Positions 1 to 12,697 are shown, numbered from the stretch's first letter. The stretch: 64,000 nucleotides of DNA from Rhodamnia argentea (GCF_020921035.1 NC_063150.1:36069826-36133825), one strand, 5' to 3'. The notes: a model not told the origin generated them from the sequence alone. Program-made: numbers and translations.

Positions 1-800
1 AATCGACGGTTTCGAATTGGAACCGGAACCGCTCTTTCAAGAGTTGGTTCCGGTTCCATAGTGGCTATGAACCGGAATCGCCGATTCATGAACCGGAATC
101 GATGGTTCACGACCCGTGGCCATGCCTAGTCGAGGGTGGCCTCACCTAGGCAGAGCGAGGGTTGCCTTGCTTAGGCAAGGCCGGCCCTCGTCGGATCTTG
201 GCGATGTCCAAAAGCATTTCTTTCCTTTTTTTTTTCCAGTTTATTTTTCATCTTCTTCTTCCTTCTTCCATCTTCTTCTGCACCATGTTTGCAATTCTTC
301 AAGTTCACCAAATTGAGGGAGGGCCTCCTCGTTGGCCTCATAGGCCAATTGGCTTGGCCTATGTAGGTTGAGGGTAGCCTTGCCCGAGCGGAGCAAGGTT
401 GGCCTTCGCCGCATCCGGGCAATGTTCAAAAGTATTTCTTTCCTCTCTTTTTTTTTTTTTCAGTTTACTATTCTCGCCTTATTCCTTCTTCCATCTTCTT
501 CTGCAATGTGTTGCAAGTCTTCAACTTCACCAAACTAAGCGAGGCCGAGGAGGGCTGGACGAGGCGACCTTGCCCAAATCTGGCAAGGCCCTCGCCGGTG
601 GGTGGCAAACTACCGACGAGAAAGTGAATAAAAAAGGAAGAAAGAAAGAAAAAAGGAAGAAAATTTAAAAAATAAATTATGAAAATTTTCTTGGTCAGAC
701 CATTTTTTGAAATAATTATATTTTCTATGCCCTCTTTCCTGTCATGGTACTTATCTTTTGTTTGATGAGCCATTTCCATCGTACCTAACATAGCCGGAAA
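1..800. repeat. GC-rich dispersed repeat with a tandem duplication of about 218 bp
   Basis: The first 120 bases are made of short alternating copies of an accgga/ttccgg motif in both orientations. A tandem pair follows: a GC-rich piece, then caaaag, a T-tract and a cttcttcc-rich stretch, seen near 209-330 and again near 427-520. It ends in a purine tract at about 620-670. This layout resembles the core of the MITE-like repeats at 51.5, 52.6 and 63.4 kb. Short open frames here come from low complexity and are not genes. From 800 to about 1500 I see only AT-rich intergenic and promoter-side DNA. Confidence 0.6.
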
Positions 801-1534
801 AATCTAATAAGCATTGTTACATATGATGTCATAGCAAAAACAAATTAAGAAATGTACGAAGAAAACTTGAACGCGATGACATATAACAATGGACACAAAG
901 TAAATTGTTTCTACATACTTCAATCTTATGGTCTATTGAATAAAAATGGTATTCCTTGAGTATCGAAACCGACGCTATTAACATGAATTTTACATTATGG
1001 GTGCATTTATTTCGTCGAGAACAAATGATTTGTGGAAATATTTTTTGATTTATTATTTTAAGTAATATAAGATATTTCATTTGCGACGAAATGCAATGAT
1101 TTTCTTTTTCCTTATCCGGAATTGAGGAGCGAACGTGGGATGACGCATGCATATAAACTTTTGTTGATTTTTTGTTTTTTTTAGAGATTTGATATGTAAA
1201 AACTTTTGTTGAATTTTTTATTTTATTTTAGAGATTTGATATGTAAAAACTTTTCCATATGGGATGTGCAATTTCGACACGTGGGCGAAATTAGGGACAC
1301 GGACACCCACATTAGCCAACGCGAACTCCGCCATTGCCCCTAGCTAGAACTCCTCCTCCTCTTCCTCTGCGTTTCCTCTTACCTTGTCTCTCTCTCTCTC
1401 TCTAACCCCTGAAGTTTCTCTCTCTAGGACCCTGCCACGTCATCCCCCTCCGCGCTCTATCCAACCACCTTCTGCCGTCCCAACCATTTCACCTTCACTT
1501 AGCTGGTTCTCACTCCTCGCTCTCTCTCTCTCTC

Positions 1535-1540
1535 TATAAA
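1535..1540 (+). promoter_or_regulatory. Probable TATA box of the MAPKKK3 gene
   Basis: TATAAA follows directly on a CT microsatellite and lies about 265 bases before the start codon. Transcription would be expected to begin near 1565. The predicted leader from there to 1802 is pyrimidine-rich (several CT runs) and contains no ATG, so no upstream ORF is expected. Confidence 0.6.
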
Positions 1541-1801
1541 GAACGAAAACCCCAAAGAAGCTGCCTTTGTTAATTTGCCCCCTGCCTCTTTCTCTCTCTC
1601 CTCTTCAACTCCTCGTCTTTCCAGGCAGCTTCTCCCGCATAAATCTTCTCCCAGAGCCCAAGTCCAAACTTTCCTTCTTGACTCTGTCTCTCCACTTTTT
1701 CCACCTCCAGAGGCTCAATCTCTCTCGCTCGCTCTCTCTCTCTCTCTCTCTTTCTCTAGCGTCCAGTTTCTCGTCCCTCTCAAGAACCCACGAGAAAAAA
1801 A

Positions 1802-4800
1802 ATGCCTGCTTGGTGGTCGAGGAAATCCAACAAGACCCGAGAGGACGCCCCCACCCACCACCCAAGTCCCGCCAAATCGTCCATCAAGAGCGACGCCAAG
1901 AGGAAGCCCAACAGCTTCGACGACGTCGTCTCCTCGAGGAATTCGCCGCGGAACAGCAGGGATTTCGGGGGGACCGCCGGCGGGCCGGCTGGCGAGTTCG
2001 CGGGCTTCGATTCGGATCGGGGCCTCCCCTTGCCTCGGCCCTCGGTCTCGTCCGTTCAAGATCCCTTGAATGGGTCGGTCTCCGTCTCGAGCGTGAGCTC
2101 GTCCGGCTCGTCCGATGATCACCAGTTGGTCAATGGTCATGCCCAATTGGGAGTCCAGAGGTTGGGTTTTATGAGATTCGCGATTTATCTCCTCCTTGCC
2201 CTAATTTTTCTTTGTGCAATCTTAACCTTTGGCGGAGGTTGATGATTCGGCGACGCGTGAAGTTGAAATCTTGAAATATCTGGTCCGTGGTTCTAGGGCT
2301 AGCATGAATTATTGGAGTTGACGGTCTCTTATTGTGTAGGTGATACTGAGTGGCGATTTTGTCTTGGTTTTGTGTAATCAGAGTAAATTATTAGCTGTGT
2401 AAGGAGGGTTTCTTGGTATTTGATTGACTTGGGATTGGAAGAATCGATTGTTGTCTCGTCTCATCTCTCTTAATTATGTCTCTCTTCTCTCCTTTATCGC
2501 TTCAATTCAAGTAAAATAAGGACAAGGTCAGTTTGGTGGCAAATTCGTGTCTTACTCATCTTAGGTTGTTGGTGGCTTTCTAATCTAATCCTTTTGATCC
2601 CTTGTTGTTGTGTATGCGGCGTGTTCAGCTTGCTTTCGATGTTTGAGGTTTTCTAGGCTCAACAACGTGTATGACCGTATAAGTAAAGACTTCAGACATA
2701 AAGCAGTAGTAGTTTAGAGACCGGCTTACATCTTGCTTATGTTGAAGGAGATCGGATGAGTAGTGAGTGAATATCAATCTATAGAAAGGTTGACGTTCAA
2801 TAAATGAAGGAATGGCACTTAATGTTATTCTAAGAGGTGCGATGGGTAAAATGAATGCCTGTATAAACAGCACGTGTAAGTATGATCTATGTGGTGTTTT
2901 GATGACAGGGGACTTAGTGATGCAAAGTGCACTGCAAGGCCAAGGAGCCCCGGTCCTTGTTCGAGGGGGCCCACAAGCCCCACATCGCCTCTTCATACGC
3001 GCTTGTCAGGTTTCAGTCTTGATTCTCCACAATCAGGAAGGCATGACGATAGTAGGAGCCAATGCCATCCACTGCCTCTTCCCCCGGGTTCTCCTACAAG
3101 CCCTTCTTCATTGCCCAACAACAGAAACAGTGGGGCGCCTGAAAGCCCGACTTTTACCCTTTCAAAATGGAAGAAGGGAAGACTTCTGGGAAGAGGAACT
3201 TTTGGTCAGGTTTACCTTGGATTCAACAGGTACCTCTACTCCAAGTAGAAGAATTGAGATGTCTCACTTTTCCTTCCATCGATTGTCATCTACTCTAGAT
3301 GGCTTACTTTGGATGGATGGTGGAAGACCCTATCAATGTTGGTTTTTTCAGCCTATTTGACGTTTTTGTTAACTTGTCTTTCTGCAAACATCACAGTGAA
3401 GGAGGGAAAATGTGTGCCATAAAGGAAGTTAGGATTGCTTCAGATGATCAGACATTAAAAGAGAGTTTTAAGCAGCTTAATCAGGTCAACTGTCAAACCC
3501 ATTTTATGTAAACTTATCGCTTTTCCTCTGTTGATGGTATGAAAATGATGAGCTTCTTGTCTTCTGTCATCTGCAGGAGATAAACTTGCTTAGTCAACTT
3601 CGTCATCCAAATATCGTGCGATACTTTGGAAGTGAATTGGTATGGGCGGATGCTTTACTTGAAAACCTAAATATTATAGGCTCATGCATTGGAATACACG
3701 CAAATAAATGCAAAATGAAATCATTCTCAGTTACGCGTGGAATTACAGTGAATTAATTTTTGGTATTCTGCATCTGTCGTTCTTGCAGGGAGAAGATACA
3801 CTCTCAGTTTATCTTGAGTATGTATCTGGTGGTTCAATCCACAAATTACTCCAGGAGTATGGTGCGTTTGAGGAACCTGTTATTCAAAATTATACTAGGC
3901 AGATTACTTCTGGCCTTGCCTACTTGCATGGAAGAAATGTGGTGCACAGGTAATTGCCTCTCAACAAGTGTTCTTGATTTCTTGTAAATGGGATGGCCAA
4001 CTTTATAGGTTTCATTAAGTTTTGTCGATGGTATTTTGCACCTTGCAGGGACATTAAAGGCGCAAATATTTTAGTTGATCCCAATGGTGAGATCAAATTG
4101 GTGGACTTTGGCATGGCGAAGCATGTATGTCATTTGAATCAATAAGTAGTTTTAAATTTCCTTTTCTTTCAATATTGCAAAGGACGGCAAGTCTTCATGG
4201 GGATTCATGTTACTCCTTCTGTATGTATTTCATGATTCTCTTTAACTACTCTATCCAACAAAGATACACCCAAAAACCTTATTTTAATTTTTTTGAATGG
4301 TCTAATGAAAATTTCGACTTTAGGGGCGACATTGCAACTATACTCTAGGGTAAACAAAGCTCGCCCCTCAATTTTTTGTTTGACATGAGGATTCTTTGGC
4401 AAAGTTAGAAATCTTCGCTTATTTCATCGCGTACCTGTTAAGTGACAGATCACCTTATTGTGAAGTTCAGTAATTTCTAGCCTGAGTGGCTGAACGACAA
4501 ATTCTTGCTACCATGTGATCCTATGAGTGTTCCCTCACCTACATACCCATGCCAACCCACAAACACGGCCACGGCTATCGGAAGGTGTATATGCTCTTTT
4601 TGCTAGTGCTGACAATGTTATGCATAGATCCTTGGGATTGGCGCAATTTGGGTAAGGAGGGGATGTATAGTTTGGTAATAAATCAGAGTGGCACAAAGGA
4701 AGCATGGTGAGCCCATAACCCATAGTCCCAGAATAGAAACTGGCTCTGATAAGAGAGAAAAGCTTCAGCCATGGCCATGTTTTTCCGTCTACTGTTTTTC

Positions 4801-5332
4801 GGTTGGAAAGAGCATAATAAGAAGACTTTCATCGGAGGGCAATGTTTTGAAAACCATACAGGAGACCAAACTGGACCAGGTAGCAGTGCCTGGTTTAAGC
4901 GGTCCAACATTGAGACGGTTTATACAAGGTAACCGCACCGGACTAGGCTCCTATATCCCGTTGAACTGGCCAGTTCAGTTCGGTTTTTGAAAAATTGTCG
5001 AAAAGAAGATGCCGGCTTTGTAATTATTGAAAGTTGGTTGAAAGCACTTTTGATACAGCTGAAAGTTATGTCTGGATGGGATTAATCAACATTATAGTGA
5101 ATTTGTCTTGTAACTGAGCTCCTTTGGTTTTGAACTTTTTCTGTGTATAGGGTGGTAAACTTAATTTTATTACTAGAACCAATTTTTCTTAAAGGTGAAC
5201 AATTTTGCAGCGTGTACCAGTTCATAACTATATTCGTACTGAGAAATTCTTGCCTCTTTTGGTCTGATACAGATAACATCTTGCCAATCAATGCTTTCTT
5301 TCAAGGGTAGCCCTTACTGGATGGCACCTGAG

Positions 5333-5369
<37 letters not shown>

Positions 5370-7204
5370 GCTTGTGTCTGCATGTGCATGTGCATGTACT
5401 CATCTTGTGGTAGATACTACAGATGGTTCCTTAACCCATGGTTGCATACGTTTCATTTCACTTCTTATCCATGCTCCCTTTATTCCATGTCTTTGCCCTC
5501 TTATTTGGTTGAGTAATTAACCTCAGGTTGTGATGAACACGAATGGCTACAATTTGGCTGTCGATTTGTGGAGCCTGGGATGTACTGTTCTTGAAATGGC
5601 AACATCAAAGCCGCCTTGGAGTCAGTATGAAGGGGTGCGGTTAGACTATCCTGAACATCAATGTGCTTTTTTCTTGCAGTTCTCCAAGAGTCTGCTGGAC
5701 TAAATCTGTTTTGTTTAATATCGAATTAAACAGGTGGCTGCCATTTTCAAAATTGGAAATAGCAAAGATATGCCTGAAATTCCCGATCACCTTTCTAATG
5801 ATGCCAAAAGTTTCATAAGGCTGTGTCTGCAGCGCGAACCATCGGCCCGCCCCACAGCTGCACAGCTACTTGACCATCCTTTTATTCGGGACCTCGCAAC
5901 ATCAAGGGTATCTAACATTAGCATAACCAGAAATGCCTTCCCTTCAGTGTTTGAGGGGACCCGCACTCCGGTAAAGTCTTCTAGAATGCTTTTGTTTCCC
6001 TCTTCGAGATTCCTTTGTCTATTCATTTTGTTCATACTTTTTTTAAGTGAAAAAGAGTGTTGCACTATCTACTTTGAGATTATGTTTGTCTAAGAAGCAT
6101 TTGAAACACAGAGATGGATGTGTGGTGAGAAAGGTTTGTTGTATAAGTTTCTGGCTAGAAAAAGATTTTGCGTTAGGTTTTTACTTTGGAAGTTTTATCA
6201 TTTTGCTGAATGCATTAGGGCTGGTTTTGTGTATATTATTGTGTATCTGCTCTCTGAGTAAGTACTTGGGACTTATTTATTCTGAAGTTGTATGAACCAA
6301 CTTCGCATAGGTTGCTCAGTGTGTTTGGTTCTTCTTCATGCCAAAACAAGGAAATGAAGAAAGCAATTTAGTTGTTGTAGAGAAGATTAGCGTACAGTGT
6401 TTGGTTCTTCTTCATGCCAAAACAAGAAAATGCAGAAAGCAATTTAGTTGTTGTAGAGAAGATTAGCGTACAGTGTTTGGTTCTTCTTCATGCCAAAACA
6501 AGAAAATGAAGAAAGCAGTTTAGTTGTTGTAGAGAGGATTAGCGTACAAAAAAATCGGGACTGGTTACATTGATGATAAGCTGGCATTTACTTCATTCTT
6601 TTGCTTTGGGCAGCCAGCACTGGATCTCCATCCCAACAGAGGAAGCGTGACTCCAGGAAGTATGACTCCTCCTGAAGTGGACTACCCGAGACAGCCAGTT
6701 GGAATGGTCTCTCTCCCCAACAGAGGAAGTGTGACTCCAGGAAGTATGACTCCTCCTGAAGTGGACTACACTAGAAAGCCAGCAGGAATGCTTTCTCCCT
6801 CGCGAGGCTTGAGAAGCCCAAGGTATGTGCTTTTCCCATGCTTTTGTGCGTGCGCATGTATGTGCATGTGTATGTTCTGTTGTGGAATAGAATATTATCT
6901 TTTTCAGGATGTGTCTCAAAATTTTTTTTTTACTACAAGCAGGAATGATGTGAGAATGATAACGTCTTTACCTGTGTCCCCAAGTTCAAGCCCATTGCGT
7001 CATTTTGGAAATGCACACAGGAGTGGTTTTCTCTCTCCTCCTCACCCTGCTTATGCTCCTGCTGGACAGAGTGCATACACCTTGAACGACTACTCCATAT
7101 ATCCCACAAGACCAAACACAAGACAGCCGCTGGATCCTTGGCACGAAACAGCTCTTTTCAGTTCTCGGACGCCCAGTGGATCCCCGAGAAGGGCACTTAT
7201 TTGA
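1802..7204 (+). CDS. MAPKKK3: MAPKKK3-type mitogen-activated protein kinase kinase kinase (MEKK/YODA class)
   Basis: I join 11 exons: 1802-2160, 2909-3229, 3397-3484, 3577-3639, 3789-3949, 4049-4124, 5273-5332, 5527-5634, 5734-5970, 6614-6822 and 6943-7204. All junctions are GT-AG and in phase, giving 647 aa. The start MPAWWSRKS and the Ser-rich basic N-terminal tail match Arabidopsis MAPKKK3 (At1g53570) from memory. The Ser/Thr kinase domain spans about residues 207-462. It has a Gly loop GRGTFGQV (214-221), Lys236, catalytic HRD with Asp332, DFG Asp350 and activation segment SFKGSPYWMAPE. The C-terminal tail is rich in Ser/Thr-Pro. The family phosphorylates MKK4/MKK5 in MAPK cascades for immunity and development in the cytosol. 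The kinase core looks catalytically intact. Oddities are an in-frame 84-bp duplication in exon 10 and a CT microsatellite at the exon 7 donor. The family call is firm; the exact ortholog among MAPKKK3/5 is somewhat less so. Confidence 0.95.
5336..5366 (+). repeat. CT microsatellite abutting a splice donor
   Basis: An uninterrupted CT run begins a few bases inside intron 7 of the MAPKKK3 gene, right after the donor gtac of the exon ending at 5332. Other CT runs in the window lie in leaders, near 1386, 1523, 1733, 12783 and 16677. Confidence 0.9.
6321..6548 (+). repeat. Three tandem 76-bp units in MAPKKK3 intron 9
   Basis: Units start at 6321, 6397 and 6473, each beginning gtgtttggttcttc and ending gattagcgtaca. 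They differ at only a few positions, so the array is recent. It lies wholly in the intron between 5970 and 6614 and has no open frame of note. Confidence 0.92.
6633..6800 (+). repeat. Two tandem in-frame 84-bp units inside MAPKKK3 exon 10
   Basis: Units run 6633-6716 and 6717-6800. Each encodes 28 residues beginning PNRGSVTPGSMTPPEVDY. The first 18 residues are identical in the two units and the rest have diverged (PRQPVGMVSL against TRKPAGMLSP). The duplication adds a second set of Thr-Pro sites to the regulatory tail after the kinase domain. Confidence 0.92.
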
Positions 7205-7437
7205 TGTAAATAGCAAACTGAAACTGTAGGTCCTTTTTCAATCGTCACAGGAGAGGAACAAGTAAGCTCTATGATGTATTTAGAGAGTATAGCAATGCGT
7301 CCCTTCGGACGAAGTGGGGGGGATTTCTCCGGCTGGTTCTACAAGAGCTTAAAAGAAACAAGTTGAAAAGAGGCTCTTCATGGATAATGGTGGAACTTGA
7401 AATTTCTCACTTGTGCAACAAGCTCCTCCTTGCATAT

Positions 7438-7443
7438 AATAAA
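7438..7443 (+). terminator. Candidate polyadenylation signal of MAPKKK3
   Basis: AATAAA lies 234 bases after the stop codon in an AT-rich stretch, a normal distance for a plant 3' UTR. The actual cleavage site is not visible. Confidence 0.5.
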
Positions 7444-8772
7444 GGGTGATGGAATGGAACTTTGCGATGAGGAAAGTACTGTAGTTTGAATCCTGTAACA
7501 ATTTGTTGATTGTTGTAACTCAAAAAGGCGATACCTGTGTTTGTAACATTCTTGTTTATAGTTTTGGAAGTTATAAGATCACTACCCAAACTGTTGTCAG
7601 CCTGATGAAAAGAAGAGGATTTGGCCCTTTGGTGCTTCCCTTTCTGTCTGCTGAGTTCACTTGTTCCCAAAATATGTGGAATGTCTCTTCAGATTTGGAA
7701 AGTGAATGTGGATTATCTGTTCAGATTTGGCCCTTCATGACGCTGCTCTATGTTCCAGGCTTCCAGCAAGTTAGATCCACTGTAGACTCAACAATGTGTT
7801 CCTGGTAATGTTTAGGTCTATTCCGAGCTCTGTGAACATGGCAACAGGACTTTGAAGGATGGATTCCAGCGGCCGGTGTGTCGGAAGTAAAATGCCCGTC
7901 GGACGCAGGATAGAGTCGAAACTCGAATACAGAATTTGGGGCTGATTGCATTCGGACTGCAAATGGCTAGAAATTTTAGATGACCTCGTTGGAGTTTTGG
8001 GTTTGCATTAGAAGTTGGAACTGGGGCAAAGAATTCAACCCAGGTCTCAGCAGATTTTTTTTAAGCTTTGGTGAATTGTACAGCAGCGGAATGCAATGTC
8101 CACTCTGCTCAGCTGAGTTTCGTACAGTTTCATCTTCTTTGCATGGCTTCGCCATGACATCTACGTCGGTCTAATCATCGGCCTGACCGCAGACTGTTTT
8201 CCCAGGCCCGCTTGAGCGTCAAGCACCTGAAGTTAAATGTTGGTGGGCTTGGACGGAGGCGATTGTATGTGAAGCCCCTCCAACTTGGTTGGGCTCGAGT
8301 CAAGCTCGTCCAGCTTGAAAATCTTACATAATTATATTATTCATGGGCGTGCCTGAATGACATTACCTGTTAAGAACCGCCTTGCATGGTCCTGTCCATT
8401 GATCACTTCTTTTGTCTATGTTCATTCCCTTTCGACACGTTGCGCGTGTGCCTCCTGTACTATAGTAACCCACGAAGCATGAATAAGATAAATATCTTTA
8501 CACCTTGAGAAAATTCGATCGGTAAATGAATGTTTATAAACTCGATTTATCGATTTATTTGATAATTCATCCTATATCGCGATAAAAGAAATAGTTATTA
8601 AATAGCTCAATTATTAATTGAGTGGAAATTGAAAAAAGAAGATATTCCTATTTCAACTTTCCCACCAATTTTCCTGGAGCTTTCCCTCGCTATCTCTCGG
8701 CGGGCAATCTCATTCAAATAGGAAGACGATCGGCAGAATCTCCATTACAGAATCGAAACTTGAAGCGAGAGA
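7444..8772. other. Intergenic region between MAPKKK3 and the SNM1-like gene
   Basis: No open frame with recognisable similarity, RNA gene or repeat was found on either strand. The last 150 bases before 8773 should hold the promoter and leader of the next gene, but I see no clear TATA box. Confidence 0.6.
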
Positions 8773-11382
8773 ATGCCGGTGGAGATGCCCAAGGGCTTGC
8801 CGTTCTCGGTGGACACATGGACTCCCTCTTCCCTGTGGAAGCGTCACCGTTTCCTCACCCACGCTCACCGTGACCATTCCGTCGGGATCGCCTCCCCCTC
8901 CTCTCGCCCCATCTACTCCACCCGCCTCACCAAAGCCCTCGTCCTCCATCACTTCCCCCAGGTTCGTTCCCGAAATCCCTCGTGTAATCGATGTCGGTTG
9001 ATTGCTGATTAGGGTTTTGTTGTCCCCGGGGGGTGTTTTCTGGTGCAGCTTGACGGTTCCTTGTTCGTCGAAATCGAGGCGGGGCAGTCCTTGGTGGTCG
9101 ACGATCCGGATGGGCCTTTTGCCGTTACTGCTTTCGATGCCAATCACTGCCCCGGTACGTAATTCAGTTGCGGTTATGTTGTTGTTTATAATTTAGAACT
9201 GGGCCGCGAGTGCATGATCTTATGGCGGCGGAGGGGATTTTATGTGAACAATTTTATGAATCTCATTTTTCTGTCGATTGCCTTAGTTTTCTAGAGAAAG
9301 ATGCGATAATCGCTTCCTTTATTTCATGTGTACCAGGTCAAAAGAATTGTCACGCAGAAATATTGCTTATTTCACCTCGTCTCGATGTTTTGACTTTCAT
9401 CCATAATCTTTTCGTGTTCATCATTGCGTAGGACTAGGAAAGAGCTTTTTCGTTTTTCTGGTTTGGTGGATTTTAGGGATGCTATTGACATATGATCCAT
9501 AGCCTGGTATTGGTCTTTTGAATGCCAGGAGCTGTAATGTTCTTGTTTGAGGGCGCCTTTGGTAACATTTTGCACACGGGAGATTGCAGATTGACTCCCA
9601 AATGCGTACTGAACTTACCGGACAAGTACATTGGGGGAAAAGGCAAGGAGCCGCAGCGTCCACTTGATTTTCTTTACTTGGATTGCACATTCGGAAAATA
9701 CCGCCAAAGCATGCCAAGCAAGCATTCAGCGATACGACAGGTACAAATCAAATTAGCTGCAGTGTAGCCTCTCAGCCTCATTCCCTTGATTGAATTGCAT
9801 AGCATAGTCACATCTCCATCCACATGTTTTGTGTTCATAGGGCTGGCATAGGGTCGTGAGGACGGCTTCATTTGTAGCAATAAAGATTGCTCAATTTGAG
9901 TGGGCTGCTGAGGCTTATTTATTCAAGCTAGATGGTTGGTCTACATCCTCTCATGCCAAAGCTTCAGTCAACCAACAAGCATTCTACTTTTCGACCTGCT
10001 GTACTATCATATTCTCATTATCATTGGCATAGTGATCTTCATTGCCCTGAACTCCAGTTTTGCTCATGTGTTGGCTTTTTGGATTTATCTTGATATGGGC
10101 TGCTACTTAGTAACTCACTTTGTCTTTGTGAAGTTTTGTTTGTCAAAAATGGGGAGGGATTTGAATCTCTTGGTTTAAAGTCGTGGAAAAATAACAGAAA
10201 GTATGTACATTGTTTATGCAGGTGATTGATTGTATATGGAAGCACCCTGATGCTCCAGTTGTCTACCTGACCTGCGATCTACTCGGCCAGGAGGAGATAC
10301 TGGCTGAGGTATCACGGATTTTTGGGTCCAAGATCTATGTTGATAAAGCTGCCCATCCAGACTGTTTTCGTTCTCTGGCACTCACATTCCCAGAAATCCT
10401 CTCAGAAGACCCATCTTCTCGTTTCCATTTATTTGATGCCTTCCCTAGATTGTCCGAAAGGGCTAAAGCAAAACTTGACGAGGCTCGAATTAGTTTGCAG
10501 CCCGAACCCCTAATAATTCGGCCTTCATCACAATGGTATGCATGTGAAGAGGAGTATTCGCTGGCATCAATTAGACTAAGACAAAGATTCGATGAAGCAG
10601 TTAGGGACGAGTTTGGTGTTTGGCATGTCTGTTATTCTATGCACTCATCAAGGGATGAATTGGAGTGGGCCTTGCAGACTCTTGCCCCTAAGAGGGTGGT
10701 GTCAACAACACCAAACTGTTGGGCTATGGAACTGGATTATGTCAGGAGAAATTGTTTTGGCACTAATATAGCCTCAGAGGACCCTATCTGGAATCTTCTA
10801 GGCATCAACGCCAAAATTCCCAGCGACATTGACATCCCTTCTGAGTGCATGAAGTTGCCACCTTCATTATCTGAGCAAGCTCATAGTTTTGTGGACTGTG
10901 GAGGAAAATCAGCAAAACCATCCACAAATGGGAGTGAAGTTTCAGATTTATCTCCTCCGAGTAAACGGCCTTCGCTGACACTATTTGGTAGGGCCAGAAT
11001 TGGTTTTGAAGGCTCTGTCCATATGCAGGAAGAGAAGAAAATTGCTTCCAGAAATGACGAGCCATTGCACATTATTTGCACCACTATTCAGCAAACTCAG
11101 CCTGAACTGTCATGCCGAGAAGATAGATATACTTTGGAGCATTGTGAGGAATCAAATGAAGATAAAGTCGAGGAAGATTTTGCTGAAGCAGTGCAGACTG
11201 ATTGCAAGACTGATTCTTTTTCGTCTCTTGGGTCATCAAACAATTTCAATGAGAGTATGAGGAAGTTGTACAGATCAAAGAATGTTTCGGTGCCTCGACC
11301 TCTACCCTCCTTGATGAAATTAAATGCCAGTAGACGTGCTATTAGGAGCCTTAAAGATAAGCCGGCTTGCGTTGGCCTCTAA
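8773..11382 (+). CDS. SNM1-family DNA-repair metallo-beta-lactamase/beta-CASP protein
   Basis: The exons are 8773-8961, 9049-9154, 9529-9740 and 10222-11382, all GT-AG and in phase, giving 555 aa. The start MPVEMPKGLPF puts the metal-binding motif close to the N-terminus: LTHAHRDH, with H30, H32, D34 and H35. DANHCPGA (H96) and HTGD (114-117) follow, then LDCT. The beta-CASP part has YLTCDLLGQEEI and a conserved HVCYSMHSSRDEL block leading to VVSTTP. These are the hallmarks of SNM1/Apollo/Artemis 5' exonucleases, which act on DNA crosslinks and ends in the nucleus. The roughly 200-residue C-terminal tail is acidic and Ser-rich without a known domain. Architecture and length resemble Arabidopsis At1g19025 (recalled, not searched), so I do not assign a symbol. 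All metal ligands I can place are present, so it looks intact. Confidence 0.92.
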
Positions 11383-11660
11383 CATGTTGGGGAGTTTTGA
11401 TGAGACGGCGAATGTCTAAATGTGGACAAGAGAGCAAATGTCAGAAGAGATGCTCTGAAAGTTTGATCGTCAGTGAAGATTACAGGAATACTAGGCGTAT
11501 TGAGAAAGAAATGGGCAACTTTTCCTTCAGGCACGGTTTGATATTCAATTATTTTGATCCGGTTTCTCAAACTTTCAGCTATCAAGCATTTCATTGTCAA
11601 GGGGGCAAACCATTTTTTTTTACATTCCATTCTTTCATTTAAGTGCAGATGATTGATTGT

Positions 11661-11862
11661 AGGATCATTGCCACAGTGGCGAGTACAGAGATGCATATTC
11701 ATTTGTAATTCTTTTATAGGACATCCACATCAATCCACTGCATGAGAATATGTAAATTGAAGGAACATTGCCAGAGTGGCAAATGCGGAGATACATATTC
11801 GTTTGTTATTCTTTTATAGGACATCCATGTAAATCCATTGCATTGGCATATGTAATTGGAAC
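11661..11862 (+). repeat. Tandem pair of 100-bp units downstream of the SNM1-like gene
   Basis: The units begin at 11661 (aggatcattgcca) and 11761 (aggaacattgcca) and share ttcttttataggacatcca. They are about 85% alike. They could lie in the 3' UTR or just beyond it. Confidence 0.85.
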
Positions 11863-12697
11863 ACAATATTGGTGCTTATCATAAATTTTACTCCTCCGAA
11901 GCTTCTGTGTTTGCAAATCGGCTCTGAAGGATAAGGGCAAGTGGAGATCATGTAGATCTTCTTGGAATGGCCCTTCCCCTTCGAATTGTAGTTTGTGCTT
12001 AATGCCATAGATGCTCGAAAAGGGTAAAGAAGTCGAAGATCATGTAGATGTCACGAGCAGGAAGAAGTAAAAAATTACCAGTAGAGGTCTTTTGAATTGC
12101 GAAATTTTCTTCAGAAGTCGAATTCTAAAACATGTAAACAAAGTGCATTCACACAGCGCAATGAGAAGGACAACAAAGTGAATTCTACTACTGAAGAAGA
12201 AAAAAGAACCGAAAAGTTACTATCCAATTGAGGAAAATTACTTTAGTATCACATTTCCGTGATTCGTATAGTGACGTGGGTCAGAGATGTGAGAGATGTA
12301 GGCTCGAGTTAGTTTGCAGAACACAAGTAATTTTACCGTATTCACTAATTTGGGAAGAAAATATTCTGGCAAGTCAAGTCGGGAACTATTTATTTTAAAA
12401 TAATTCCTCATCAAATTTTCTAGTTACTTAAGTTGTGGATCACATTAAAGCAATCCATTTTTATTGAATGGGTATTTTACTGATGATTCGAAAAATTTTA
12501 ACACAAAAATGAGTTGGGGGCGAAAAGCAGCGAGAGACTAGACTTGTAATAATACCTTCTACCAGCGATAATGGAATAGACGTTTTCCGACGCGGGAGAC
12601 CGTGTATGATGACTTGAGGCCTAGCGTTTGCTCGTCGGAGCTGGAAGCAAACATTTTGGGTCCAGTTCATAGCGAGTAAAGGGACTCCGCCATCAAA
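11863..12697. other. Intergenic region before ABCI10
   Basis: AT-rich DNA without recognisable genes. The final 200 bases are expected to contain the ABCI10 promoter, but no convincing TATA box is visible. Confidence 0.5.

Noticed and set aside
1567-2146. Long open frames on both strands over MAPKKK3 exon 1
   Set aside because: They overlap the true exon in other frames and run through CT repeats. GC-rich, low-complexity DNA explains them, and the MPAWWSRKS frame matches the kinase family.
6321-6548. CRISPR-like array
   Set aside because: The 76-bp units are directly joined without spacers and lie in a plant intron; this is a simple tandem repeat.
9936-10245. Small frames within intron 3 of the SNM1-like gene
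   Set aside because: Flanking exons join in phase without them, and the hydrophobic content reflects T-rich intron DNA.
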